NCBI GenBank assembly: GCA_958418815.1
Contig: CATZGB010000012.1
Coordinates: 1-64,000 of the forward strand
DNA from: an uncultured Bacteroidales bacterium
GTDB taxonomy: Bacteria; Bacteroidota; Bacteroidia; Bacteroidales; Muribaculaceae
Direction: 5' to 3'
DNA: 64,000 nt
Each line of letters opens with the position of its first letter. The stretch's first letter is position 1. Made by a program: the position numbers and the translations under genes. The notes under the pieces were generated by a model. That model did not search any database. It saw only the letters and a program-made list of their open reading frames with translations, and was not told the DNA's origin. This document shows, in pieces, positions 26,101 to 35,512 of this stretch.

Positions 26101-27291
26101 TTATCTGGCGGTCTTGATTTTCAATGTGTAATAGAGCAGGTAGACCACACCCAGCCCCATCACGGCGACCGCACCGGCCTGCGCGCCGATAGCGTCGGCG
26201 GCGTAACCCATGGCCAGCGGGAAGACGGTGCCTCCGAAGAGCCCCATGATCATGAGGCCGGAGACCTCATTCTTCTCCGAGGGGGAGGCGTTGAGGGCCT
26301 GGGCGAAAATCACCGAGAAGATGTTGGAGTTGCCGAAGCCCACCATAGCGATGCCGACATAAATCAGGGCAAGCGATTCACCGGCCAGCAGCAGCCCCAT
26401 GGCCACGAGCATCATCACCACGCTGATACCGAAGAAAATCCTGGGCGACATGACGCGGAGCAGGAACGCGCCGAGGAAACATCCGGCGGTGCGGAAGATG
26501 AAATACAGCCCTGTGGCGAAGCTCGCGTCTTCAAGCGGGAGGCCAAGACGCTCCATTATGATTTTGGGAGCGGTGGTGTTGGTGCCGACATCGATGCCGA
26601 CGTGACACATGATGCCGATGAAGCAGAGCAGGATGAAGGGGCGGCCCAGAAGCTTGAGACACTCCATCACGCCCGATGCCTTGTCGGGACGCTCCTCCTC
26701 GATGGGGGTGGCGGCCAGGGCCGACACCGACAGGAAGCTGACGATGGCGAAAATCACAAACATCGCCCTCCAGCCAAGCCCGAATGTGGGCAGGTAGGTG
26801 GTCGCTCCCCAGGCGGCGAGAATCGGGGCGAGGAACGAGGCGATGGCCTTTACAAACTGGCCGAAGGTCAGGGTCGAGGCGAGTTTGTCATTGCTGATGA
26901 GGTTTGACACCAGCGGGTTGAGCGAGGTCTGCATTATGGCGTTGCCTATGCCAAGGAGCGAGAAAGCGGCCAGCATCGTGAAATAGCCGTCGCCGGTCAG
27001 GGGTATCACCAGCGAGAGGGCGGTGACTACGAGCGAAATCAACACCGTCTTCTTGCGGCCTATGCGGTTCATCAGCATTCCGGTCGGAACCGAGAAGATC
27101 AGGAACCAGAAGAAGACCAGCGAGGGGAAGAGGTTGGCCTGAGAGTCGGTCAGGCCGAGGTCTTTCTGCACATAGTTGGAGGCGGTGCCGACAAGGTCGA
27201 CAAAGCCCATGGCGAAGAAGCAGAGCATCACGGGAATGAACTGCATCAGGGAAGTTTTGCGTGTTGCGGTCATGGCTTTTGCGGATTCCAT
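26101..27291 (-). CDS. MFS sugar transporter of the FucP type
   Basis: 396 residues with 12 membrane helices. FFAMGFVDLVGTASNYVQKDLGLTDSQANLFPS and MNRIGRKKTVLISL are typical for the fucose/hexose:H+ symporter group. In the fructan locus of Bacteroides thetaiotaomicron an MFS permease sits in the same place between the GH32 and kinase genes and imports fructose, so the same role is inferred here. MTATRK at residue 7 is an alternative start. Confidence 0.9.
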   Translation of the reverse strand: MESAKAMTATRKTSLMQFIPVMLCFFAMGFVDLVGTASNYVQKDLGLTDSQANLFPSLVFFWFLIFSVPTGMLMNRIGRKKTVLISLVVTALSLVIPLTGDGYFTMLAAFSLLGIGNAIMQTSLNPLVSNLISNDKLASTLTFGQFVKAIASFLAPILAAWGATTYLPTFGLGWRAMFVIFAIVSFLSVSALAATPIEEERPDKASGVMECLKLLGRPFILLCFIGIMCHVGIDVGTNTTAPKIIMERLGLPLEDASFATGLYFIFRTAGCFLGAFLLRVMSPRIFFGISVVMMLVAMGLLLAGESLALIYVGIAMVGFGNSNIFSVIFAQALNASPSEKNEVSGLMIMGLFGGTVFPLAMGYAADAIGAQAGAVAVMGLGVVYLLYYTLKIKTAR

Positions 27292-27322
27292 GGATTAATA
27301 TTTTTCAAGGTCAGTTGTTTTC

Positions 27323-29161
27323 TTATTTTGAAGGGTTCAGCCCGAAGATGGCCAGGGAAGCCATGTCGGCCTTCCCCTGGGCGGAGACTGAGAGGGTGGT
27401 GTAAGGCTCCTGGGGGAACACGAGGTTGGTCATGGCCATCTGGCCGCCGTTGCCAAACACCTCCACAGAGCTGCGGTCAACGAATATCCTCAGCGAAAGC
27501 TTGTCGCCATCCGCCAGCACCGGAGCCACGGTCACTGCGGGGAAATCCTGGCTGAAATCAACCAGACCGCTTTCCCGGCGGTCAAACGCCAGGGTGCGCG
27601 CCGCCGCGTCGTAGGTCATCACCACCTTGTCTCCCTTGGCGTTTGACAGGGTCATCGTCACCTGGGACGCGCCTTTGGCCGCCAGGTCGAGGTCGATCTC
27701 GCAGATGCCGTCGTTGGCTGTGGGGAGGCGGTATTCGCGCGGCTTCGACGAGAGGGAGGTCTTGCCGGATTTCTTCACAACAGCCCCGCGCATCGCGTCA
27801 ACCTCGGGCGAGGGGGCGGAAGCGAGATAAATCTGGCCGTCAGCGCCGGTGAAGAGGCTGACATCGCGGGGCAGCGTGTTGGCGCTGCGGAACTGCATTG
27901 TCGGCACCTCGGCGGCATACTGCCAGTTGCTCATCCAGCCGATTACCGTGCGGCGGTTGTCAGGCGCGTCGCTGAAAGAGACGGTCGCGTAGTGGTCCTT
28001 GCCGAAGTCCATCCATTTGGTGGGCACTTTCCCCTCGGCGTCGAGGTCGGGGGTGAAGACAGCCCCGTCGAAATCACCGACGAAATATTGTGTGGCGCTG
28101 CCGCCGAAGGGGCCGCCGGGGTTGAGATTGCAGAGAAGCACCCATTTTTTCTTGTCGGTACCGTCTACCGGAAGCTCAAACAGGTCGGGGCACTCCCATA
28201 CGCCGTCCTGCGCGCCGAGTCCTTTGCCGAAAGCGCTGCGCAGAGTCCAGTCGCGCAGGTTGGGGGATGTGTAGACCAGCATCTCATGCTCGAGGGCATG
28301 GGCGAGCATCAGCACCCACTGGCCGGTAGGCTCGTGCCAGAACATGTTGGGGTCGCGGGCCTCGCTGTCGAGGGTTATCACCGGATTGCCGGCATACTTG
28401 ACGAAAGTCTCGCCGCCGTCGGTGCTGTGGGCCATGCTCTGTATCTGGCTCGCGTCGGCCGATGTGTAGAGGGCCACTATGGCGTTTTCGCCGAATCCGG
28501 CGGTGTTCTTGGGGTCGAGCACGGCGCTTCCCGAGAAGATGGTGCCGAGGCCGTCGGGCAGTATGGCCGCGTCATGGTGGGTCCAGTTGACCAGGTCGGT
28601 CGACGTGGAGCGTCCCCAGGTCATGTTCTGCCATTTCGACCCGTAGGGGTTCCACTGGTAGCAGAGGGTCCAGACACCGTCTTTGTAGACCATACCGTTG
28701 GGGTCGTTCATCCAGCCGTAAAGCGGGGTGTGGTGAAAGGCCGGACGGTATTTCTCGCGGTTGGCGGTGTCAAACGTGTCGGCCAGCACGAAGTTGCTCC
28801 AGCACGCGTCGTTGCTTGCCTCGCGCACCGATGTGCGCCCCTGCGAGGTGAGGATGTTCAACACCACGTTTTTCCCTTTGTAGGGGGTGAGGTCGAAGGG
28901 CACCATGTAATCGGTCTTCGACTTTGCCAGGCGCACATACATGGTGCGGTCAAGTTTGCCGTCGACAAGGATGTTTACCCTCGCGTCGTCGTTGGCTTCC
29001 TGCACTGGCATCAGCAGGTAACGGGCGTCGCCGTCGACCCTGACCAGGGTGTTGTTCACTCCGAGATGCTCCACCTTCACCCCGGGGGTGTCGGCCGAGA
29101 CAGGCAGTGAGACGGCCGCGGCGGCCGCCAGGATTATTCCTTCTGATATGATTCTTTTCAT
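27323..29161 (-). CDS. GH32 exo-fructanase (levanase/inulinase) with a DUF4980 N-terminus
   Basis: 612 residues with a signal peptide ending at about VSADT. Residues 25-130 match the DUF4980 accessory domain of Bacteroides GH32 enzymes. The five-bladed propeller then has all three catalytic motifs: WMNDPNG at 150-156 (nucleophile Asp153), EARDPNMFW (stabiliser) and WECPDLF (acid/base Glu). The C-terminal beta-sandwich (RIFVDRSSVEVFGNGG) is complete. It should release fructose from fructans or sucrose in the periplasm. No type IX-like tail, unlike the other two GH32 proteins of the locus. Confidence 0.95.
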   Translation of the reverse strand: MKRIISEGIILAAAAAVSLPVSADTPGVKVEHLGVNNTLVRVDGDARYLLMPVQEANDDARVNILVDGKLDRTMYVRLAKSKTDYMVPFDLTPYKGKNVVLNILTSQGRTSVREASNDACWSNFVLADTFDTANREKYRPAFHHTPLYGWMNDPNGMVYKDGVWTLCYQWNPYGSKWQNMTWGRSTSTDLVNWTHHDAAILPDGLGTIFSGSAVLDPKNTAGFGENAIVALYTSADASQIQSMAHSTDGGETFVKYAGNPVITLDSEARDPNMFWHEPTGQWVLMLAHALEHEMLVYTSPNLRDWTLRSAFGKGLGAQDGVWECPDLFELPVDGTDKKKWVLLCNLNPGGPFGGSATQYFVGDFDGAVFTPDLDAEGKVPTKWMDFGKDHYATVSFSDAPDNRRTVIGWMSNWQYAAEVPTMQFRSANTLPRDVSLFTGADGQIYLASAPSPEVDAMRGAVVKKSGKTSLSSKPREYRLPTANDGICEIDLDLAAKGASQVTMTLSNAKGDKVVMTYDAAARTLAFDRRESGLVDFSQDFPAVTVAPVLADGDKLSLRIFVDRSSVEVFGNGGQMAMTNLVFPQEPYTTLSVSAQGKADMASLAIFGLNPSK

Positions 29162-29198
29162 TGATATTGGATTTTCGAGGGGGAATGTTTTTCTGATG

Positions 29199-29206
29199 CA
29201 AAACTA
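29199..29206 (-). promoter_or_regulatory. Candidate -7 box for the GH32-transporter-kinase operon
   Basis: TAGTTTTG on the minus strand matches TAnnTTTG, 38 bases above the start of the GH32 gene. There is no TTTG at -33, as expected for an activator-dependent promoter such as one controlled by the neighbouring hybrid regulator. Confidence 0.5.
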
Positions 29207-29313
29207 ATATATTATATGTAGGCTCTTGTATAAAAAACTCTGCAAATGGTGCGAAATATTCTGCAATGCTGAAATTTTGCCACAGAATGCATTCTTTTTA
29301 ATCGAAGTTTGGT

Positions 29314-29321
29314 TAACTTTG
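29314..29321 (+). promoter_or_regulatory. Candidate -7 box for the hybrid regulator gene
   Basis: TAACTTTG on the plus strand, 66 bases before ATG 29387. No convincing -33 element is seen. It lies about 110 bases from the divergent box at 29199-29206. Confidence 0.5.
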
Positions 29322-29386
29322 TGGAGATTCTTACCTTAAACAAAGGATGATGGCGCAGGCCCACAGCCCCCATCATATACCGTCCT

Positions 29387-32221
29387 ATGAAGAAAACAAA
29401 CCTGATCGCTGTCTACGTCTTATCCATATTGCTGCTTGTGGTGTCATCGGGATGCCGCGAGCAGAAGACCTACCGCATCGGCATCTCGCAATGCAGCCAG
29501 GATGACTGGCGCACGAAGATGAACGACGAGATAATGCGCGAGACGATGCTACATGAGGATGTCGAGGTAGAGATACGCTCTGCCGACGACGACAACGCCA
29601 CCCAGATCGCCGACATCCGGTATTTCGCCGACAACGGTTTCGACATCATAATCGCCGCCCCAAACGAGGCCGAGGCCATCACCCCCGTAATCAAGGAGGT
29701 CTACGACAAGGGGATACCGGTGATTATCTTCGACCGCGATGTCACCGGCGGCAGCTACACCGCCCGCATCGGCACCGACAACGAGGGCATCGGACGCGCA
29801 GCCGGACGCTACGCCCTGCAGATGCTCGCCCGCTCCACCGATTCACCGCGCGCCATAGAGATCTATGGACTGGAAGGCTCGTCACCCGCCGCCGGACGCC
29901 ATGCAGGGTTCGCCAGCGAGTTCACCCGAGGAGGCGGCACCATCGTGGCCACAGGCTATGGCGACTGGAACCAGTCTGACGCCGAGCATGTCGCCGACTC
30001 GCTGCTGACGGCCCATCCCGATGTCGACCTGATATACGCTCACAATGACCGCATGGCCATCGGGGCCTCCATCGTGGCCCGCAGGAAAGGGCTGCGCGGC
30101 ATCAAGACCATCGGCATCGACGCTGCCCCTGAGATAGGCATCAAGGCGGTGGCCGACTCGGTCATCGACGCGACCTTCCTCTACCCCACCGAGGGCCACC
30201 GGCTGGTCAAGACCGCCCTGGCGATCCTGAAGGGGGAGCCTTATCTGAAAGAGACAATCCTGCCGGTATCATCGGCTGTCGACCTCTCCAACGCCGACAT
30301 CCTGCTGCTCCAGAACCAGTCGCTGCTCCAGGAGACGGCCAAGATGAAGGAGCTGAAAATGAGAATCGACGACTATTGGTCGAAGCACTCGGCCCAGACC
30401 TCGCTCTTCTACGCCCTGATAGCGATTCTCGTGCTGGTGTTCTTCTCCCTGTTCCTGATACTGAGGGCATACTGGCAGCGAAAACGCCACCAGCATACGC
30501 TCATGGAGCAGAACCGTCTGCTTGAGGAGCAAAGCCGCGAGCAGAAACGGCTGGCCGAGAAGCAGAAGGAGCTGAACAGCCAGCTCCAGGAGGCGATACA
30601 GTCAAAGCTGGCATTCTACACCAATGTCTCCCACGACCTGCGTACCCCCCTGACTCTCATCGCCGAACCTGTCGCGCAGCTCTCGGCGGCCTCCAACCTC
30701 ACCCCTCGCCAGGCCAACCTGGTCAGGCTCGCCGACAAGAACCTGAAAGTACTCGGGCGGCTTATAAACCAGATTCTCGACTTCCGTAAATTTGAGAACG
30801 GCAAGCTCTCCCTCAACCTCACCGAGGTGGATTTCAGCAAGGCGGTGGCCGAATGGCTCGACTCCTTCACCGAGGTGGCCCGCCGGCGCGACATCAAGCT
30901 TACCCTCGACGCTCCCGCCGACGGCGGCGACATCCATCTGGCCATCGACGCGGAGAAGATGGAGCGCATATTCTTCAACTTGATCGCCAACGCCATCAAA
31001 TACACCCCCGACAACGGCACGATACGGGTGTCATACACCTGCGACGGCCGCCATCTGACGCTGCGCGTGGCCGACACCGGCATCGGAATCTCGCGCGAAG
31101 ACCTGGGCAACATCTTCGACCGCTTCTTCATGGTCGACGAGGTGCGCCCCCACGGCTCCGGCATTGGCCTGTCGCTGGTCAAGGCGTTCGTGGAGCTTCA
31201 CCAGGGTACCATCACGGCCGACAGCGAGGTCGGCAAGGGCTCGGTCTTCACCGTCACCATCCCCGTCAGGCATGTGTCTGAGACCTCTGAGGTCCCGGCC
31301 AAACTGATATCGCAGGATGACATAAACGCCGAGCTGGCAAGGGTCGACACCAGCGCGCCCTCCTCAGGCCAAGGGGCCGACAGCGACACCCCCGCCGACG
31401 ATGCCGAGCGTCCCCGTCTGCTGGTCATCGACGACAACGCCGACATCCGCGACCTGGTTGTCGACATCCTCGGCGACGAATATGAGATACACCAGGCAGC
31501 CGATGGCCGCGAGGGGCTGGCAAAAGCCGCCAGGCTGGTGCCTGACATCATCATCTGCGACATCATGATGCCGGTCATGGACGGCCTGGAGTGCTGCCGC
31601 AAGATAAAGGAGGAGATTTCGACATCCCATATCCCGGTGGTGATGCTGACCGCCTGCAGCCTCGACCAGCAACGTGTCGAGGGGTATGAGAGCGGTGCCG
31701 ACGGCTATATCGCCAAGCCTTTCAGCGGCGAGCTGCTCAAGGCGCGTTGCCGCAGCCTGCTGCAGAACCGCAAGCGCATCAAAGACCTCTGGCTCGGCTC
31801 GGCGGCCTCGATTCCGGCCCCGGCATCCACAAGGCAGAAACCCGACGCAGCCCCCCAGCCCCCGACGCTCCCCGCCGTGGGCAACGCCGACCCCGACAAC
31901 GAGTTCTACTCACGTTTCCTCAGGATTTTCCAGGAGGAGATTTCCAACCCGACACTGAGCATCGAGCAGATCGCGTCGCGGATGGGGCTGGGCCACTCAC
32001 AGTTCTACCGCAAAATCAAGGCGCTGACCAACTACACCCCGGTGGAGCTGATGAGGCAGCTGCGCCTGAAACAGGCACGCCACCTGCTGACCACCACCTC
32101 GCGCTCAATCAGCGAAATCGCCTACGAGGTGGGATTCTCTTCCCCGGCCTATTTCACCAAATGCTACCGCACGGCTTTCGGCGAAACCCCCTCGGAGCTT
32201 CGCGAGAACCTCGCCCTCTGA
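29387..32221 (+). CDS. Hybrid two-component sensor/regulator (HTCS) of the fructan locus
   Basis: 944 residues in one chain. A signal segment with a lipobox-like SGC (Cys23) is followed by a periplasmic sugar-binding-protein domain (30-310, Peripla_BP_4: ADDDNATQIADIRYFADNGF, DRDVTGGSYTARIGTDNEGIG). A membrane helix lies at about 345-367, then a coiled coil, HisKA with His416 in NVSHDLRTPL, HATPase (N and G boxes NAIKYTPDNG, VADTGIGIS), a receiver with Asp725 in CDIMMPVMDG, and a C-terminal AraC HTH. This is the BT1754 layout; that protein binds fructose. It probably senses periplasmic fructose and activates both the minus-strand operon and the SusC operon. Confidence 0.93.
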   Translation: MKKTNLIAVYVLSILLLVVSSGCREQKTYRIGISQCSQDDWRTKMNDEIMRETMLHEDVEVEIRSADDDNATQIADIRYFADNGFDIIIAAPNEAEAITPVIKEVYDKGIPVIIFDRDVTGGSYTARIGTDNEGIGRAAGRYALQMLARSTDSPRAIEIYGLEGSSPAAGRHAGFASEFTRGGGTIVATGYGDWNQSDAEHVADSLLTAHPDVDLIYAHNDRMAIGASIVARRKGLRGIKTIGIDAAPEIGIKAVADSVIDATFLYPTEGHRLVKTALAILKGEPYLKETILPVSSAVDLSNADILLLQNQSLLQETAKMKELKMRIDDYWSKHSAQTSLFYALIAILVLVFFSLFLILRAYWQRKRHQHTLMEQNRLLEEQSREQKRLAEKQKELNSQLQEAIQSKLAFYTNVSHDLRTPLTLIAEPVAQLSAASNLTPRQANLVRLADKNLKVLGRLINQILDFRKFENGKLSLNLTEVDFSKAVAEWLDSFTEVARRRDIKLTLDAPADGGDIHLAIDAEKMERIFFNLIANAIKYTPDNGTIRVSYTCDGRHLTLRVADTGIGISREDLGNIFDRFFMVDEVRPHGSGIGLSLVKAFVELHQGTITADSEVGKGSVFTVTIPVRHVSETSEVPAKLISQDDINAELARVDTSAPSSGQGADSDTPADDAERPRLLVIDDNADIRDLVVDILGDEYEIHQAADGREGLAKAARLVPDIIICDIMMPVMDGLECCRKIKEEISTSHIPVVMLTACSLDQQRVEGYESGADGYIAKPFSGELLKARCRSLLQNRKRIKDLWLGSAASIPAPASTRQKPDAAPQPPTLPAVGNADPDNEFYSRFLRIFQEEISNPTLSIEQIASRMGLGHSQFYRKIKALTNYTPVELMRQLRLKQARHLLTTTSRSISEIAYEVGFSSPAYFTKCYRTAFGETPSELRENLAL

Positions 32222-32243
32222 CCCTCCGCCACCCACCCCTTCC

Positions 32244-32288
32244 CCGATTCCACAGACGCCCGTCACACGCCGGTCTCTGTGGAATCGG
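32244..32288 (+). terminator. Terminator-like hairpin after the hybrid regulator
   Basis: Perfect 13-bp inverted repeat CCGATTCCACAGA (32244-32256) with TCTGTGGAATCGG (32276-32288). The bases after it (CGTTATATGCC) are not a U-tract. It separates the regulator from the SusC operon. Confidence 0.6.
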
Positions 32289-32411
32289 CGTTATATGCCT
32301 GACATTTGCCGCATGCTGATTTTTTCTGCATTTTAGCAGATTTTTTCGGCTTTGCACATTTTTTGACAGCCGCTGCAATTTTTGTAATACACCCCGCAAT
32401 CTCCTTTATAT

Positions 32412-32419
32412 TACCTTTG
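32412..32419 (+). promoter_or_regulatory. Candidate -7 box of the SusC operon
   Basis: TACCTTTG matches TAnnTTTG, 36 bases before ATG 32456. The nearest TTTG (32381-32384) gives a 27-base spacer, which is too long, so the promoter probably needs the regulator. Confidence 0.5.
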
Positions 32420-32455
32420 TGGCAGAAAACTCAATCAACCCAATCTAAACTTAAC

Positions 32456-35400
32456 ATGAAAAAAACAATCCTGTATGCGCTCTTCATGCTCCTCGCTGTG
32501 ATTGGCGCGCAAGCACAAGAGATTACCGTCAGCGGTACCGTGCTTTCGGGGTCGGACAACGAGCCGCTGATCGGAGCCACTGTCCGCTCGGTAGCAACAA
32601 ACGCCGGCACATCGACCGACATCGACGGAAATTTCACAATCAAAGTGCCACAGGGGTCAGACCTGCAGGTCTCATACATCGGATATGAGCCGCTGACCCT
32701 CAAGGCCCAGCCCTCGATGACCATCACCCTCAAAGAAAACTCGACATCGCTCGACGAGATCGTCGTTGTCGGCTACACCACCCAGCGCAAGGCCGACCTC
32801 ACCGGCGCCGTGGCCGTGATGAACATGAAGGAGCCTCTGAGCGAGAACTCCGGAAACATCATGAACTCGATGGCCGGCAAGCTCCCCGGCGTGAATGTGG
32901 TGCCCGACGCAGCCCCCGGCGGCACAGGCTCCATCCGTGTGCGAGGCATGTCGACTGCCAACTCCTCCAACGACCCCCTCTACGTCATCGACGGAGTCCC
33001 CACAGACAACATCAACTGCATCAACCCCTCTGACATCGAGACTATGCAGGTGCTCAAGGATGCCGCCTCTGCCTCTATCTACGGTAGCCGCGCTGCCAAC
33101 GGTGTGGTCATCATCACCACCAAGCAAGGCAAGGGCGACCGCCTGACCATCAACGTCAACTACGCCGCGTCGGCCCAGACAATCGCCAAGCGTTACAAGA
33201 TGCTCGACGCCAACCAGTGGGGCGTGGCCTATTGGGCAGCCTCGGCCAACTCCAACATCAAGCCCTCACATGTGCTTTACGGCAACGGCGAAGTGCCGGT
33301 GTTGCAGCCCTTTGTCGACGGCAACCCCAACTTCCCCACCACCAACACCGACTGGCAGGACGAGGTCTACCAGACCGCCTGGACCAACAACCTGACCGCC
33401 TCCATCTCAAACAACACCGAGAAAGGCTCCGTGATGTTCTCCCTCAACTACATCAACCAGAACGGTAACATCAAGGACACATTCTACGAGCGTTACTCAG
33501 CCCGTATCAACTCGCGCTACGACTTCAACAAGTACATCACCGTGGGCGAGAACCTCATGATCGCCCGCTGGACCAACCGAGGCATGGATGTCGCCGGCGA
33601 CCGAGGCATACCCTTCACCGCCATGAGCCAGCACCCCGCCCTCCCCGTCAAGGGCATCAACGGCGAGTGGACCCTCCCGCTGGGCCTCATCGCCTCTGAC
33701 CTTGCCAACCCCTGCCAGCTCATCGCCAACGCCGCCGACAACGACCTCTCCTCATGGAGAATCCTCGGCAACGCCTACCTTGAGGTGAAACCCGTCGAGG
33801 GGCTGACCCTGAAGTCAAACATCGGTATCGAACACAGCCAGTATTTCAACGTGACCCTGGGCCGCACCGTCAACCCCGGCGACGTCAACAGCGTAAGCAG
33901 CGTCTACGGACAGGGTGACACCTGGACCTGGTCCAACACCGCCAACTACAACAAGACATTCAGCGGAGTCCACCACCTCAACGTGCTGCTCGGCACCGAG
34001 GCCATCGGCTACACCTTCAAGGACCTCAGCGGCTCACGCCAGGATTTCGCCTTCGAGGACAAGGACTTCATGCAGGTAGGAGCCGGCACCGGCGTGCGCA
34101 ACTCGGGCGGCGGCAAGACCCAGTGGAGCGTCTTCTCCCTCTTCGGCAAGGTCGACTACAATTACGCCGACCGCTACCTGGCCTCGTTCACCATCCGCCG
34201 CGACTCCAACTCGCGTTTCGCCAAAGACCACCGCGCCGGCGTGTTCCCCGCCTTCTCCCTGGCCTGGCGTCCCACCCAGGAGGAGTTCTTCCCCCACAAC
34301 GAAATCCTCACCGACCTGAAGATCCGCTACTCCTGGGGCCAGAACGGTAACGCCAACATCCCCTCGCTCTATCCCGCCTACTCGACATACATCTTCAACA
34401 CCGGCAACGGTGCGTATGACATCAACGGCACCAACTCCTCGACCACCTCGGGCATCACACTGGCCTCCACCGGCAACCCCGAGCTGAAATGGGAGACCAC
34501 CACACAGAACAACATCGGTCTTGACTTCCAGCTGCTCAACGGAGCCATCAACGTCAGCGCCGACTACTACATCAAGAAGACCAAGGACATGCTGACCATC
34601 CCCCCTGCCCTCGACGTGGCAGGCGAGAACGCCGCCGTTTGGCTCAACACCGGCGATATGAAAAACAACGGATGGGAGGTCACCGTGGCCTACAACTCTC
34701 CCCAGTATGGCGACTTCTCCTGGAACGGCTCGCTCAACATCTCTCAGTACAAGAATGAGCTTGTCACGCTCAACTCACGCCAGAAGTTCATCGGCGGCGA
34801 CCAGCGCCTGATTCCCGGCGAGCCTATGGGCGTTTACTACGGATATGTATGCGACGGCATCTTCCAGGACGCAACCCAGGTGGCCAACCACGCCACACAG
34901 GCCGGCGCAGCCCCGGGCCGCCTCATCTACCGCGACCTCAACGGTGACGGCGTAATCGACGACAACGACCGCTGCATCATCGGCGACCCCAACCCCGACC
35001 TGTCGCTGGGTCTCAACCTCGCCTTCAAGTACAAGGCATTCACCCTCGACATGTTCTTCGCCGGTGACTTCGGATTCGACATCCAGAACCACATGAAACG
35101 CCAGCTGCTGTCGATGAACTACGGCAACCTCGCCACCAACCGCGGAGCCGACATCCTCAACGCCTGGACCCCCACCAACACCTCCTCCGACATCCCGGCC
35201 CTGTCGCTGACCGACGACAACAATGAGGCCCGCTTCTCGACCTACTATGTCGAAAACGGCTCTTACATGAAGATGAAATACCTCAAGCTCTCCTACTCCC
35301 TCCCCAAGAACCTCATCAAGCGCATCGGGGCCTCCAACCTCGACATCTACGGCCAGGTGGAGAATGTGTTCACCATGACCAAATACAAGGGCCTCGACCC

Positions 35401-35494
35401 CGAGATTCTTCCAGGCGAGTATGGCGCGCGCATCGACAACGGCGCATATCCCCGTCCGCGCACATTCACCATCGGTCTCAACCTCCAGTTCTAA
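32456..35494 (+). CDS. SusC-family TonB-dependent outer-membrane transporter
   Basis: 1012 residues from ATG 32456 (MKKTILYALFML); an upstream frame from 32306 is rejected because it runs through the promoter. Signal peptide ends at AQAQE. Then a carboxypeptidase-regulatory-like domain (22-105: ITVSGTVLSGSDNEPLIGATV), a TonB-box-like segment LDEIVVVGYTTQRK, a plug (KLPGVNVVPDAAPGGTGSIRVRGM, PLYVIDGVPTDNI, ASIYGSRAANGVVIITTK) and a 22-strand barrel ending in FTIGLNLQF. With SusD it should import fructan oligosaccharides. First gene of an operon running to 47.9 kb. Confidence 0.96.
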   Translation: MKKTILYALFMLLAVIGAQAQEITVSGTVLSGSDNEPLIGATVRSVATNAGTSTDIDGNFTIKVPQGSDLQVSYIGYEPLTLKAQPSMTITLKENSTSLDEIVVVGYTTQRKADLTGAVAVMNMKEPLSENSGNIMNSMAGKLPGVNVVPDAAPGGTGSIRVRGMSTANSSNDPLYVIDGVPTDNINCINPSDIETMQVLKDAASASIYGSRAANGVVIITTKQGKGDRLTINVNYAASAQTIAKRYKMLDANQWGVAYWAASANSNIKPSHVLYGNGEVPVLQPFVDGNPNFPTTNTDWQDEVYQTAWTNNLTASISNNTEKGSVMFSLNYINQNGNIKDTFYERYSARINSRYDFNKYITVGENLMIARWTNRGMDVAGDRGIPFTAMSQHPALPVKGINGEWTLPLGLIASDLANPCQLIANAADNDLSSWRILGNAYLEVKPVEGLTLKSNIGIEHSQYFNVTLGRTVNPGDVNSVSSVYGQGDTWTWSNTANYNKTFSGVHHLNVLLGTEAIGYTFKDLSGSRQDFAFEDKDFMQVGAGTGVRNSGGGKTQWSVFSLFGKVDYNYADRYLASFTIRRDSNSRFAKDHRAGVFPAFSLAWRPTQEEFFPHNEILTDLKIRYSWGQNGNANIPSLYPAYSTYIFNTGNGAYDINGTNSSTTSGITLASTGNPELKWETTTQNNIGLDFQLLNGAINVSADYYIKKTKDMLTIPPALDVAGENAAVWLNTGDMKNNGWEVTVAYNSPQYGDFSWNGSLNISQYKNELVTLNSRQKFIGGDQRLIPGEPMGVYYGYVCDGIFQDATQVANHATQAGAAPGRLIYRDLNGDGVIDDNDRCIIGDPNPDLSLGLNLAFKYKAFTLDMFFAGDFGFDIQNHMKRQLLSMNYGNLATNRGADILNAWTPTNTSSDIPALSLTDDNNEARFSTYYVENGSYMKMKYLKLSYSLPKNLIKRIGASNLDIYGQVENVFTMTKYKGLDPEILPGEYGARIDNGAYPRPRTFTIGLNLQF

Positions 35495-35512
35495 TCCCGA
35501 CACTGCAAAAAA

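Noticed and set aside
27992..29110. Open frame of 372 codons on the plus strand opposite the canonical GH32 gene
   Set aside because: Fully antisense to a gene with intact catalytic motifs.
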